Shown here in pieces: positions 39,475 to 49,053 of a stretch of 64,000 nt of DNA. Origin of the DNA: Methanobrevibacter sp. (GTDB lineage Archaea; Methanobacteriota; Methanobacteria; Methanobacteriales; Methanobacteriaceae); assembly GCA_017652345.1 (NCBI GenBank), contig JAGCBE010000292.1:7317-71316 (forward strand). Direction: 5' to 3'. The first letter of the stretch is position 1. Each line of letters opens with the position of its first letter. A program made the translations under genes and the position numbers. The notes beneath the pieces were generated by a model. The model saw nothing but the letters and a program-made list of their open reading frames with translations. It made no database searches and was not told the DNA's origin.

Positions 39475-39895
39475 AATCTTGCCAATACTCCTTTCTGGTC
39501 ACATCAACATCTTCATTAACGCAATCTTTTAATATTAAATCTAGTATTTCTATTTCTTTTTTCAGTTCCTTTCTTTTCTCTGATGATATACTGTTGTTTT
39601 TCATAAGACGCAACGCCTTCTTATATCTGTTAAAAAGTCGCATTGCTGGCTTTTTAAAAACAGACAACACCTCTACATATTGAATTAGTTTGTTTATCTC
39701 TGTGATTAGTTTGTATGTGTCTAATTCGCCTATTGTATCTTTATTAATCACTATGTTTTCTAAGTATTCTATTGTGTCTTTTATATATTGTGTTTGATTT
39801 GGTGTGTTCCCAACAATAACTAATTTAGAATCCGATTTTTTCGACTTGGTATTCTGTGAGCCACCATTCGAGTCCTTCTGTCTCAACCCAATCAT
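39467..39895 (-). CDS. Hypothetical helical protein overlapping polymerase 3' end
   Basis: A 142-residue, Lys/Glu-rich helical protein (IDTIEYLENI-type helices, KKALRLMKNNSI). GAAGG six bases upstream of ATG 39895. The first ~23 codons overlap the end of the polymerase gene in another frame. A stop immediately upstream in this frame excludes a longer start. Function unknown; perhaps a polymerase accessory. Confidence 0.45.
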   Translation of the reverse strand: MIGLRQKDSNGGSQNTKSKKSDSKLVIVGNTPNQTQYIKDTIEYLENIVINKDTIGELDTYKLITEINKLIQYVEVLSVFKKPAMRLFNRYKKALRLMKNNSISSEKRKELKKEIEILDLILKDCVNEDVDVTRKEYWQDYE

Positions 39896-42825
39896 CTCCT
39901 ACCTTCTTCATTTTATTTCTTTGTATCAGTTTGCATTTCCCTATTATGTCTCCTATTTCTCCGCCTTGTTTTTTATAGAGCTTCGACGATACTTTAATTG
40001 TTGCGATTTTTCCTGTTGCAATTCCATATGTTGTGAATTTAGGCGTGTGTTTCGTTTCAATATCTAGTATATATGCGTAGCCTTTTAAATTTTCTTTGAT
40101 TGTTGTTGGACTACCAAAAAATTCTGCTTGTGCCTGGAGTTGTTGTTTAATGGGTATTTCTTTATCTTCAAATTCTAAAGATAATAATTCCGCCATTCTT
40201 TTGTCTTTTGTTTTTTGGCAATACGTTTTCTTGTATTTGAATTGTCCTTCTGAAAATTCTTCGTACATATCCATTAAAGTTCCAGCTTTGCCAAACTCCT
40301 CAAAAAAGTCTAATTCTATCAGAATTTTCATTTGTTTTGAGTTGACAGAGGAATTTTCTTCTAGGTCAATTAACAAATCCATAAAACTATTATATCTATT
40401 ATCTTTTCGTATGTAAAGTTCTTTTGAACAATTTTCATTCAAGAACTTCACAGACGCTATTCCCTTATATATCGCGTTGTTTTCTTTATCAATAAAATAT
40501 GTGTCAATGGAGTGTCTGAACTTTGGATTTCTTATGTCTATTCCTTTCTGCTTTGCTAGTTCAGTTCCCATAATAATATCTTCTTGTGTTTTTGCATTAT
40601 TAAGATACGCACAAATAAATTCTAACGGATAATAATATCTGTAATATGCACAAAGATAACCAATCATTGAATATCCGTGTTGAGTGATTATACCCAAACA
40701 TATAAGAAGAAGCGTCTTCAATGATTTGCAAGAACTCTTTTGCTTCCTTTTCTGCTATTTCCCTTGGTTGGCTTGATTTTTCGCAATATCCTTCTAAGAT
40801 TTTTGGCATAGCTTTTTCTAATCGGTCTGCTTGTTTTCGTCCTATCGCTCTTCTTACATTATCTGCTTCGCCGCCTGTTAACCCACAAATCTGTTGTAGA
40901 AACGCAATTACATCTTCTTGATATACTAAAAATCCGTAGTTATTTTTTAATAATTCGTCTATGATTGGCGATGGGTTTGTATGCGTATGATGCGCTAATA
41001 AATCGTCTCTATAGCTCGCTCCAGATGGTCGCAAAGCTGCGTTGACCAACGACATATCGTTAATTTTATGTGGTTCAAATTTTTTTAGGTTTTCAAACGC
41101 ATAACTTCCTTCCATTTGAAATATGCCAACAGGAGATGTAATCATATCAGCCCATACATTTTGGTCTTCCCAATTAATTTTATGGCTTTGAGGATATTCA
41201 ATGTTTGCTAGTTTACAACAGTCTCTAATAATACCAATGTTTTTTAGACCTAAAATATCATACTTAACCAAACCGCATTCGTGCACTTCTTCCATATCAA
41301 TATCTAATACTGTTAATCCCTCTTTCGTATGGAATACTCCGTAATTGTCTGGCAATGTTATTGGGCTCGCCACTATTCCTGCCGGGTGAATACCTTGTGA
41401 TACTGTTGTGTTTAACATTCCGTCAAAATAATAGAATAATTCCTTCCATTTTTGTTTGGTCTCTTCTGGATTAACCTCAAACATTTTTTTAATTTCTTTA
41501 ACTTCGTCTAATGGAATATTTAATGCCCTTCCTATTTCGTCAATGGTAGCTTTTTCTGTAATAGTGCCAAACGCGACTATATATGCTGTCTTTTCTTCCC
41601 CAAACCTGTTAATTATATAATCATACACTTTTTGTCTGTCATCTGGAGCCCAATCCGTGTCTATGTCTCCTACTTCTTCTCTGTATTCATTACAAAACCT
41701 ACTGAAAATAGTGTTCCATTTAATTGGGTTGACATCTATAATATCTGTAATATACGCGACAGTAGAGCCGCCAACAGAGCCCCTACAGGTTCCAAATGGA
41801 ATGTTGTTTTCTTTAGCCCAAGTACATAGCTGGCTCATAAAAAGCATAAAGCCGGACATATTTACCTTTTCAAAAACTCTCAACTCTTCTTTTATATTTT
41901 CTGCGTATCTTGGATCGTTTGTGATAATTCCCTTTTCTATTTTTTCTTTATATTTCAATCTAACGCATTGCAATAAATCTTCTTTGTCGTTGTCACTAAT
42001 AACCGGATATTTAATAGAAACATCAAGAGGAGAGTAATTACATTGATTTGCCATAACAACGGTATTTTCTAATGCTTCCATAAATATTGATTCTGGAATT
42101 GCACCCTGAGCCTTGAACGCGTCCACCAGTTCTTCGTATGTTTTCATTGTCAAATCAAACTCGTCCTCGTTGGTATATTCAATTCTTTTTGCTTTCATTA
42201 AGATTTTCCTACATTCTGCCTTGTATTTATTAATGCTATGCGTATCTGTGGCTGCGATTAATGGTTTATTGTATTGTCTCGACAATTCATAAAGTTGTGC
42301 ATTATATTTTTTTTGGTCTTCCACATTGTGATATTGAATCTCAAAAAAATCGTATGCTTTACAAAACTTATCATATGTTTCTGCATTAATTTCTGTTTTA
42401 TGTGCTAGTGGAGATTGTAAACACGCCGAAATTTTGATAATATTGTTTGATAAAGAAAAAAACTCGTCAAATGTAATTCTCGGTTTATAGTAAACGTGGT
42501 CTGGTCTGGTAGATAGCTCTATTAGCGAGTTTAATTCTTTGAATCCGTCATCGTTCTTTGCAATTAATATTGTGTGGTAATTATCTCTTACTTTCGGCTC
42601 TAGTTGTGATGTTAAATAACATTCTATCCCGTGTATGTATTTTATCCCCTTTTCTTCACAATACATTCTTTTTGCTATATGCTGATATATATTACCGTGT
42701 TCACTAAAACATATTGCAGGAATGCCATTTTCAACGCAAAAGTTTACATAGTCTTTATAATTTGTGCAACTATCAAGAAGGCTTAACTCTGTGTGAACGT
42801 GATATGGAATGTAATAATTACTCAT
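39825..42825 (-). CDS. dnaE: DNA polymerase III alpha subunit (PHP type), read through a +1 CGGA site
   Basis: About 999 residues in one chain if CGGA at 40674-40677 is read as one unit. The PHP domain is at the N-terminus (YHVHTELSLLDS, CFSEHGNIYQH), the palm has RGSVGGSTVAYI and the catalytic VGDIDTDWAPDD, and the fingers carry GGEADNVRRAIGRKQ. The OB/C-terminal domain follows (KIATIKVSSKLYKKQ). The frame change falls inside the conserved YNHST-x-YSMIGYLCAYY fingers motif (compare KSHAAAYA in cellular enzymes). In zero frame it would end at ~741 residues without the rest of this motif. Replicative polymerase of the phage. Confidence 0.9.
40674..40677 (-). other. CGGA +1 decoding site 7 (DNA polymerase III)
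   Basis: ACA CGG ATA in zero frame; C-GGA-TAT continues the invariant helix YSMIGYLCAYYRYYYPLEF. Codon 717. The most compelling single case, because the catalytic subunit is well known. Confidence 0.9.
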
Positions 42826-42838
42826 ACATATACCTCCG

Positions 42839-43027
42839 TTATTTTTTCTTTGTAAAATATTTCTCCATTTCTTCTAACATTTCATCTTCCTCTGGAAAAA
42901 ACGGATCTCTGTCAAGTTGACCTAAAAAATTTACCATAAGTTGACCGAATCTCCAATCTGGTACTTGTTTCCAATATTCCCCTAACTTCTTTAAAAACGG
43001 ATCAATTCTATTTATATCTCTACTCAT
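42839..43027 (-). CDS. Small conserved phage protein
   Basis: A 62-residue protein with AAGGAGG RBS overlapping the previous stop. MSRDINRIDPFLKKLGEYWK and PDWRFGQLMVNFLG are a pattern I have seen in short phage proteins of unknown function; ends with an acidic/lysine helix. Confidence 0.5.
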   Translation of the reverse strand: MSRDINRIDPFLKKLGEYWKQVPDWRFGQLMVNFLGQLDRDPFFPEEDEMLEEMEKYFTKKK

Positions 43028-43559
43028 ATCTTACCTCCTTAACTGTTTTTGGCAAAAAAATTATCTTTTTTTTGTCTTGATAGAAAACTTGATAACCATA
43101 TTTTTTATTCCATTCATTCACGAACGACCTTAATTCTGCCAATTCATCTCCATTCCAGAATGGTTCTTCCACGTCATCTTCTGCGCATTCTATGGCATAG
43201 TCAATGTCAACCTTTATATCTTCTGGTTCTGTTCCATAACAATATTCTGGTATTTCTTCGCCCCTGTCTGTTAGGATTTCTATTAGTTCATCAAGGTCAT
43301 AATAACATTCTCCGTCATAGCTTATCATATAATTGGGGTATTTATTTTTATATTCGTCATATGTTAATTGTTCTGCCATACTCAATTCTTTTTCTTTCAT
43401 ATGTTGTTCACATAACAACGCATATTTTTCTGTTTCTTTCCCACATACTTCACAATAATATTTTTTGTGACATAACTCTGCTTCTAGTTTATTAATATAT
43501 AGTGCGCCACATTCTTCGCATTCCCATAATGGAAATCCGTCTACTCTTTTACAACTCAT
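43020..43559 (-). CDS. Zinc-finger-containing hypothetical protein
   Basis: A 179-residue acidic protein. The N-terminus has two zinc ribbons (CEECGALY / CHKKYYCEVCGKE) plus CEQH. The rest is acidic and alpha/beta (DELIEILTDRGEEIPE). Function unknown. Confidence 0.5.
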   Translation of the reverse strand: MSCKRVDGFPLWECEECGALYINKLEAELCHKKYYCEVCGKETEKYALLCEQHMKEKELSMAEQLTYDEYKNKYPNYMISYDGECYYDLDELIEILTDRGEEIPEYCYGTEPEDIKVDIDYAIECAEDDVEEPFWNGDELAELRSFVNEWNKKYGYQVFYQDKKKIIFLPKTVKEVRYE

Positions 43560-43603
43560 AAATTTACACCTCTCTAAAATTTACTTCTTCTCCTTTTTTA
43601 CAG

Positions 43604-44092
43604 CTATAATTCCAATTCTTCTAAACTATATTCTCTATCTAGTTCCATGCCCTTATACATTGTTCCTTTTTCAAAAAATGGTAAGTCTATATTATATCCT
43701 CTGCTATTAAAAAGTGTAATATATTCGCAACCATTTGACTCAACTTCGTGCCAGCCGCTTTCGTCTAAAATTGCGCGACCAATAGACATACTCTCACATT
43801 CACGTTTTAAGATTCCATAAATATACCTTCTAAAAGGTCTAATCACACCACTCAAATATCCTTTTTCTTTATCATCAAGTATAGGTTTAGGTTGTATGTA
43901 TTCTATATAATTTGGAATTTCTACTTGTTTTATTGATGAATTTAAAAGACCTCGACTACTCATCCAGTAGTGCCCTTTCATTTCTCTCCATTCGGAAGTG
44001 CTATTATCAAGTTTCATGTATTTTTCACCATGTTCAGTATATATTTTAGTTCCAATAGGAAACTCATTTAATTCTTTTTCGGTTAGTTTCAT
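43604..44092 (-). CDS. Hypothetical protein with LDESGWHEV motif
   Basis: A 162-residue protein; ATG 44092 chosen behind AAGGAGGAAC, overlapping the stop of the upstream small membrane gene. The C-terminal part contains ILDESGWHEVESNGCEYI, which recurs in the 282-residue protein at 45254-46102. Possibly a shared nucleic-acid or protein binding motif. Unknown function. Confidence 0.45.
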   Translation of the reverse strand: MKLTEKELNEFPIGTKIYTEHGEKYMKLDNSTSEWREMKGHYWMSSRGLLNSSIKQVEIPNYIEYIQPKPILDDKEKGYLSGVIRPFRRYIYGILKRECESMSIGRAILDESGWHEVESNGCEYITLFNSRGYNIDLPFFEKGTMYKGMELDREYSLEELEL

Positions 44093-44265
44093 GATTGTTC
44101 CTCCTTCTTGAAAATTCTCTTGTCTATCCAAAAGAATATAATTCCGCCAATCAAGTTGGCTATAATTGTATTAAGAATAGTTGAAAACGGCAGCCAACTT
44201 AAACATAGTGCTAAAATGGGGCTACTCATTTGCCACCTAAGCAAGTAAATCAGAAATCTTTTCAT
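44089..44265 (-). CDS. Small membrane protein
   Basis: A 58-residue protein beginning MKRFLIYLLRWQMSSP, with two hydrophobic segments (LALCLSWLPF and TIIANLIGGIIFFW) and a basic C-terminus. GAGGTGAAG precedes ATG 44265 and the stop overlaps the next ATG (ATGA). Probably a small inner-membrane phage peptide. Confidence 0.55.
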   Translation of the reverse strand: MKRFLIYLLRWQMSSPILALCLSWLPFSTILNTIIANLIGGIIFFWIDKRIFKKEEQS

Positions 44266-44274
44266 TCTTCACCT

Positions 44275-44871
44275 CTATCTTTCTTGAAGTTGCTCTTGCA
44301 AATACTTATTTTCTTCTTCTAGCTTTTTATTCTTTTCTTTTAAATCTTCTATAATATCATTTTGTTCTTTAATTACCATTTCATGATATTCTTTAGATAC
44401 ATATTCTTTAGTTATATCCTTATAACCTTTTATGAGCATTTCTTCTCCAGTATCATAATAGTATTCCATCTGTTCTTCTATTGGTATTGGATTGTCTGGT
44501 GTTGGAAATTTTTTATTATAGTAGCAACCATTACAACCCAGTTTTTCTTCCCTACAATCATCCCATTTGTCGGTTGAGCAAACATCTACTATTTCGTAAT
44601 CTAATTCGTTGCCCTCAATATCTACGCAATAATTATCATAATATTTTTGTGGTAATGTAGCTTTTGTTATTCCTAAAATATCCCCTTCTCGCCATATAAC
44701 AATTCCTGCTGGCAAATCCGCTATTTTAACTAATTTTTCCATATTATCATCCTTTTCTATATACAGACCACATTCTATTAATTTTTTGAGGAGCTCTTGT
44801 GGGTTTTGTGTTTCTATTTTGTCTTGCAAATATTTCTCGAACTCCTCATCTGACATCTTAAATATATTCAT
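44275..44871 (-). CDS. Hypothetical protein with coiled-coil C-terminus and cysteines
   Basis: A 198-residue protein that starts on the last bases of the upstream gene. A helical N-terminus (MSDEEFEKYLQDKIE), a beta region, CREEKLGCNGCYYNK in the middle, and a long coiled coil at the end (DIIEDLKEKNKKLEEENKYL). Unknown. Confidence 0.45.
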   Translation of the reverse strand: MNIFKMSDEEFEKYLQDKIETQNPQELLKKLIECGLYIEKDDNMEKLVKIADLPAGIVIWREGDILGITKATLPQKYYDNYCVDIEGNELDYEIVDVCSTDKWDDCREEKLGCNGCYYNKKFPTPDNPIPIEEQMEYYYDTGEEMLIKGYKDITKEYVSKEYHEMVIKEQNDIIEDLKEKNKKLEEENKYLQEQLQER

Positions 44872-45232
44872 TGTTGTTTTGCCACATCCTTGCTTTATTC
44901 AGGTAATATTCTTTTATGTTTGTTGGCGTAGTGTTTAAATAATTTCCTATCATAAGACCTGTATCTTTAGCATACTGAAATATTGTATATTGTGATAAGT
45001 CTTCCGCCATCATTTCTATTATTTTTTGCTGAAATTCTTTTATTTTTTGCAGGCTTTTGATTGTGTTTTCGCAGCTATGTAATTCGTATTTTGTATTATT
45101 ATATGTCCTTCCAAGTAGTTCAAAATTATCACAAACATATTCGTTGTTTATTTTTCTTTGTGCGTCCATTGTAATACACCAATAATTTGTGTTACATAAT
45201 TCTTTATTAGCACAAAATTTGCAATAATCCAT
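44858..45232 (-). CDS. Cysteine-rich hypothetical protein
   Basis: A 124-residue protein opening MDYCKFCANKELCNTNYWC, a probable zinc knuckle, with a further C (VCDNFELL). Helical remainder. GAAAGGGGCGCG precedes the ATG. Overlaps the next gene's start by 14 bases. Confidence 0.5.
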   Translation of the reverse strand: MDYCKFCANKELCNTNYWCITMDAQRKINNEYVCDNFELLGRTYNNTKYELHSCENTIKSLQKIKEFQQKIIEMMAEDLSQYTIFQYAKDTGLMIGNYLNTTPTNIKEYYLNKARMWQNNNEYI

Positions 45233-45253
45233 ATACTACGCGCCCCTTTCAAA

Positions 45254-46102
45254 TTAAATATGGCAATCTACAATAACCAAATATTTATTTTGGTTGTCTG
45301 GATTTTTTAGAACTTCGTTAAACTTCTCTGTGAATACGGTCTCGCTATCTTTTGTTGAGTCGTCTATACCGAACCAACCCATTGCCCCAACTTCGTGCCA
45401 ACCGCTTTCGTCTAAAAGTGCGTGACAAATAAACATACTCTTTTGTTTAATAAAGTATTCTTTTGTTCCGTATCTTTCTAAATAATATTCCCTTTTATAA
45501 AAGTTAATATTTTCTTCTATGAATTTTTTTTCTTCATCTGTTTCTGGTTCTTTGCTATCAACAAATAAATCCCAATACATACCATAATAATTATTTTGGT
45601 TTTTAAGCTCTTCCATTTTTCCGAACTGTATATCTTTAATTCTAGCGCCGTCCACCCACATAAAACCATTATCAGAATCTTTAAAATGGCTTGATAAATC
45701 CATAAAACTAGGACTTCCAGAAATAGCGTCCTCTACGTTTTCCTTTACAAGTATTTCATTATGCCATCTGCCCCCTATTTCATACCAATCCCACTTTGAA
45801 TTGGGATTATATTTAGAAAGCATATTGCCATTTTCATCATATTCCTCATCCTCGTATCTTTCTAACTTATACAATTCTTCGTCTGTGTTTGCATTCAAAT
45901 ACTCCTGTTGCCAATCTCTTAATTCCTCTCCATTTTCAACGGCTTTTATGTAGCCTTCCTTTCTTTCTTTCGCGTGCTTTATAATTTCTTCTTTTGTTAT
46001 GTCTATATATGGTTCAACCTCGATTGATTCGTCATATGGCGCTAACATTTTCTCTATATTATCTGGTTCATCTGTAATAACCGCTAAGCTATAATGGCTC
46101 AT
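45254..46102 (-). CDS. Hypothetical protein with LDESGWHEV motif (larger copy)
   Basis: A 282-residue acidic protein. Starts overlapping the upstream small gene (ATATGA). Contains GWFGIDDSTKDSETVFT just after LLDESGWHEVGAMG. A central GGRWHNEILVKENVEDA and LFVDSKEPETD are visible. Similar small protein at 43604-44092. The fold is not recognised; it may be a predicted nucleotide-binding or RNA-binding phage protein. Confidence 0.45.
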   Translation of the reverse strand: MSHYSLAVITDEPDNIEKMLAPYDESIEVEPYIDITKEEIIKHAKERKEGYIKAVENGEELRDWQQEYLNANTDEELYKLERYEDEEYDENGNMLSKYNPNSKWDWYEIGGRWHNEILVKENVEDAISGSPSFMDLSSHFKDSDNGFMWVDGARIKDIQFGKMEELKNQNNYYGMYWDLFVDSKEPETDEEKKFIEENINFYKREYYLERYGTKEYFIKQKSMFICHALLDESGWHEVGAMGWFGIDDSTKDSETVFTEKFNEVLKNPDNQNKYLVIVDCHI

Positions 46103-46275
46103 ATGTTCACGTCTCCTTTCATTTTTTCATAAATTTTATCTTCAATTTCTTGTATGCTAATATTCTCTCCAGATTCTTTGTATTGTTCAAAAATATCGTT
46201 TATTGTTTTCTTCCATATCTCTGAGCAATCAAACATTCCGTTTGCATATCCTTTTAAGTAATCTTCATTAACCAT
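46099..46275 (-). CDS. Small hypothetical protein
   Basis: A 58-residue protein beginning MVNEDYLKGYANGMFDC, helical and acidic, with TAGGAGG RBS. The stop overlaps the next ATG. Missed by size filters but well supported by RBS, coupling and codon usage. Confidence 0.55.
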   Translation of the reverse strand: MVNEDYLKGYANGMFDCSEIWKKTINDIFEQYKESGENISIQEIEDKIYEKMKGDVNI

Positions 46276-46284
46276 TTTTACCTC

Positions 46285-46485
46285 CTACATTGTAATTCTT
46301 GGGCTACCAGTTGACGTTATTTTGTTCCAGTCTACGTCTTTGTCAAATGTGTCAATACAACGGTATGGTATGTATTTTATGTTTTCCTCTTTAAGTTCTT
46401 TTAGCGCCTCATATTTCCCTTTCGTAACAAGTAATTCTTTATATTCTTCCATCGTAATTGTTATCATTGATTTTTCGTTTTCCAT
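46285..46485 (-). CDS. Small hypothetical protein
   Basis: A 66-residue protein with GGAGGAGT RBS. TMEEYKELLVTKGKYEALKE looks like a helical phage peptide with an EYxxLL motif, followed by a short beta tail. Unknown. Confidence 0.5.
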   Translation of the reverse strand: MENEKSMITITMEEYKELLVTKGKYEALKELKEENIKYIPYRCIDTFDKDVDWNKITSTGSPRITM

Positions 46486-46486
46486 T

Positions 46487-46687
46487 TTACTCCTCCAATA
46501 TTTTGGCTTTTTCGTGCCTTAAATTAAAACTTAACTCTTGTATAAGCTCTATGTCTTTTATTAATCTTTCATCTTTGTCTTTTATTAATTTGTTTATATA
46601 GGTCAAATCTGCTCCAGACATAGCCAAGTTCATATCGCACTCAAAGGCGACTATCATATCTTTATATTTGTTTGTAGCGTCTTTCAT
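46487..46687 (-). CDS. Small coiled-coil protein
   Basis: A 66-residue helical protein (DMIVAFECDMNLAMSGAD, then charged helix IKDKDERLIKDIELIQ), overlapping the upstream stop. Unknown. Confidence 0.5.
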   Translation of the reverse strand: MKDATNKYKDMIVAFECDMNLAMSGADLTYINKLIKDKDERLIKDIELIQELSFNLRHEKAKILEE

Positions 46688-46905
46688 TCTTTGCCCTCCT
46701 GATATTTTATGCCGATCACTCCGTTATTTTTAAGCCAATCTTTATGCAAATCTTCAAGTCTTTCTATATTATCATCATCTAAATCAGAATAAGTCGAACA
46801 ATAACTTCCACAAATATCACAAAATTTTGAACTATTAAACGAATTAGAAAAATGCCAAGATGCGTAAGTCTTTTTACAATTATTACAAACAACTACATCG
46901 CTCAT
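46684..46905 (-). CDS. Small zinc-ribbon protein
   Basis: A 73-residue protein with CNNCKKTY ... CDICGSYC, a two-knuckle zinc ribbon, and an acidic C-terminus. RBS AAAGGAG ten bases before ATG. Possibly a small transcription-associated protein. Confidence 0.5.
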   Translation of the reverse strand: MSDVVVCNNCKKTYASWHFSNSFNSSKFCDICGSYCSTYSDLDDDNIERLEDLHKDWLKNNGVIGIKYQEGKE

Positions 46906-47285
46906 CTTCTAGCAACTCCTTTATACTATATTCTTCTCCGTGGTTGTATAAATTGGAATAAATGATTATAACCGTTGTATTCATGTTTATGCCTACCATT
47001 CTCATCTTCATATTCCAAATATAATTGCTTTGTATAATTTCTCGAAATAAAATGTGGCACATACGATAATAAGCAAGCATTCCTTAATATAACTTTCTCA
47101 TCTTCTGTTAGAGTTGGTTTGATTGGTGTATTTAAAAACTTTTGAAAATCATCTGCATAAATTGATATTCTAACTAGCTTAGTTATATCGCTTGTAGTAA
47201 CAACTATTCCAATATTATCTGTTATATCTCTAATAAATTCTTCAACATCTACTTCATCTTTTAAGTATTTATCTTTGTTTGTCAT
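46883..47285 (-). CDS. Hypothetical protein, possible +1 CGGA site near C-terminus
   Basis: A 119-residue product in zero frame (ends IQPRRRI) or ~133 residues if CGGA 46937-46940 is read as one unit (ends GEEYSIKELLEDERCSCL). The body is alpha/beta (ADDFQKFLNTPIKPTLTEDE). The extended tail has normal codon use but runs 23 bases into the next gene. Because every other CGG in native genes marks a shift, the extended form is preferred, but the zero-frame form cannot be excluded. Confidence 0.5.
46937..46940 (-). other. Candidate CGGA +1 decoding site 8
   Basis: CCA CGG AGA in zero frame; C-GGA-GAA in +1. Codon 116. Least certain of the eleven, as the alternative ends are both short. Confidence 0.5.
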
Positions 47286-47338
47286 TTATTTACCTCCAAA
47301 TCATCAAATTTTATTTGATTGCCTTCTTCTTTCTTTTG

Positions 47339-47767
47339 TTATTTTTTTTCTAAACATTCTTCACATAGTGGTTCATACCAACCATTTAACTCTATAATTT
47401 TTGCGTCTTCCCCACATTCAATGCAAGTCTTTCCTGATAATTCTTCATATTTGTTTATAATATCAAGATATTCCTGAAAAATATCTTCTGGCACTCCGTT
47501 GTCATACCAACGGAGAGTGCCATATTTTTCTTTGATTTGCACGATAAAATATTTTCTGTTGAAATGCTTTACGCTAGATTTTTTAAATAGTTCATTAAGT
47601 TCCTTACAAATATCCTCTCCGAATCTTTTTCTCCAACCGTTTGGAAGCATATCTAATTCTGTGGAGGAATAGCCGTATTTTTTTTTAGTCCACACATTTT
47701 TCACTCTTAAAAAAGGATATTTCTTACACAGACAGAAGTTTTTTATGTAATTTACAAATCTATTCAC
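47339..47767 (-). CDS. Zinc-binding conserved phage protein
   Basis: A 142-residue protein. YFIVQIKEKYGTLRWYDNGV and the C-terminal zinc ribbon CIECGEDAKI ... PLCEECLEKK are a recurrent phage/gut-bacterial combination of unknown function. Overlaps the upstream gene's stop by 8 bases. Confidence 0.55.
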   Translation of the reverse strand: MNRFVNYIKNFCLCKKYPFLRVKNVWTKKKYGYSSTELDMLPNGWRKRFGEDICKELNELFKKSSVKHFNRKYFIVQIKEKYGTLRWYDNGVPEDIFQEYLDIINKYEELSGKTCIECGEDAKIIELNGWYEPLCEECLEKK

Positions 47768-48911
47768 TTTTTTCTCCTTCTAAATCAAAAACGCTTATTT
47801 GATTTTCGTCCTTATCTTCTGTTGTTGTTTCTGTATCATCATCTGCGCTATTTAGGGTAACTTGTTCTAGTTCGCTTTCGTAGTAAGTACACATAGCGTA
47901 TCTTGGATCGTCAAATTTAATCAAATAGTTTGGCTGTGGTTTATCAACTCTAACAACCGTACCAACCTCTCCAATATTACTAACAATTACTTTATCTCCA
48001 ACATCAAACATATATTTATCCTCCTTTGAATTATTTTTTCTATTCCTAATATCTAAAAACATATCATTAACGGTATCTAAAAAATCAAATCTTTCTACGC
48101 TTGTTGAGTTTTTTGCGTATTTTTCTTCAACTAAATCAATATACATAGTCGAAGAACCGTCATCTCCCATATAACATTCTTCCCATTTTTCTTCTCCGAC
48201 AGTAAATTTCACGTCTAATTGGTGGATTGCTAGATTATCAAAACTCACAACGTCGAACATTCCCATAGTTTCTTCTAACCTATCCCTTAGTTTTTTGACG
48301 TTTAGCGCAATTTTGTCGCTATAGAAATCTTTGCCTCTGCCAAAAATTTTATATCCCAAAATTAAAATCTTTTTTATGCCAAGTTTGCTCATTTTTTCCA
48401 TATCTTCTAATGTTGTTATGCCGGCAATAGTATGAGCTACCGAATTAGGCAGTTCTTTCATTTTTTCTGCGACTTCTTCGTTTACATTGTTAATAGAAAC
48501 ACCAATCCCGTTTATAAGTTTTCTGTCTGCCAAATTTTTAATTCTGTCAAAATTTTTCAAAAAATGTTTTTGATTAACTGTGATGTTCGCAAAACATTTC
48601 AAATCTTTTAGTTTTTGTAAAAGCGCGTCTAGTTCTGGGTGTGATAATGGGTTTCCACCGCCTATTGCTATCTCAGTATATGGCAAAAATGTATCAATAA
48701 TTTTATGATTTATATTTCCGTGTTTCCCATTAGGAGTTGACATTTCGTGACACATAGGGCATCCCATATCACACATATTTGTTATTTTCATATCTACGCT
48801 TTCTAGTCTGTCCGGTATAAATTCCTTTTCGTCTGTCTTAATAATTTTTGTTCCATCGTCAAAAATAAAGACATTATAATTCCCATTTTTATACGCCCCA
48901 ATTAGATTCAT
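47760..48911 (-). CDS. Radical SAM protein with C-terminal KOW/SH3-like domain
   Basis: A 383-residue protein; ATG 48911 is chosen because GAGGAGG stands six bases upstream. The iron-sulfur motif is CDMGCPMC (CxxxCxxC) in VDMKITNMCDMGCPMCHEM, followed by the GGGNPLSHPEL SAM-binding segment. The C-terminal ~75 residues (FDVGDKVIVSNIGEVGTVVR) form a KOW-like small barrel. It would perform radical chemistry on a small or macromolecular substrate; that substrate is unknown. The tightly coupled cysteine-rich gene upstream (overlap of 23 bases) may be a partner. Confidence 0.75.
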   Translation of the reverse strand: MNLIGAYKNGNYNVFIFDDGTKIIKTDEKEFIPDRLESVDMKITNMCDMGCPMCHEMSTPNGKHGNINHKIIDTFLPYTEIAIGGGNPLSHPELDALLQKLKDLKCFANITVNQKHFLKNFDRIKNLADRKLINGIGVSINNVNEEVAEKMKELPNSVAHTIAGITTLEDMEKMSKLGIKKILILGYKIFGRGKDFYSDKIALNVKKLRDRLEETMGMFDVVSFDNLAIHQLDVKFTVGEEKWEECYMGDDGSSTMYIDLVEEKYAKNSTSVERFDFLDTVNDMFLDIRNRKNNSKEDKYMFDVGDKVIVSNIGEVGTVVRVDKPQPNYLIKFDDPRYAMCTYYESELEQVTLNSADDDTETTTEDKDENQISVFDLEGEKSE

Positions 48912-49053
48912 TTTCATCCTCCTCATCACATTCAAAACCAAACCAGAAATTGCAAGCTCCACAAAACATATCGCAGTAATCTTGTTTGTCTGTAACGTGT
49001 ATGCAATTTAAGCAATTTGGCTCAATATTTAATATTTTCTTTTTATCCGTCAT
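48889..49053 (-). CDS. Small cysteine-rich protein coupled to radical SAM gene
   Basis: A 54-residue protein; ATG 49053 behind TTGGAG. Seven cysteines in CLNCIHVTDK / YCDMFCGACNFWFG / FEC, then an acidic tail. Could be a zinc/iron-sulfur protein supporting the radical SAM enzyme, or its substrate. Overlaps the radical SAM start. Confidence 0.5.
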   Translation of the reverse strand: MTDKKKILNIEPNCLNCIHVTDKQDYCDMFCGACNFWFGFECDEEDENESNWGV

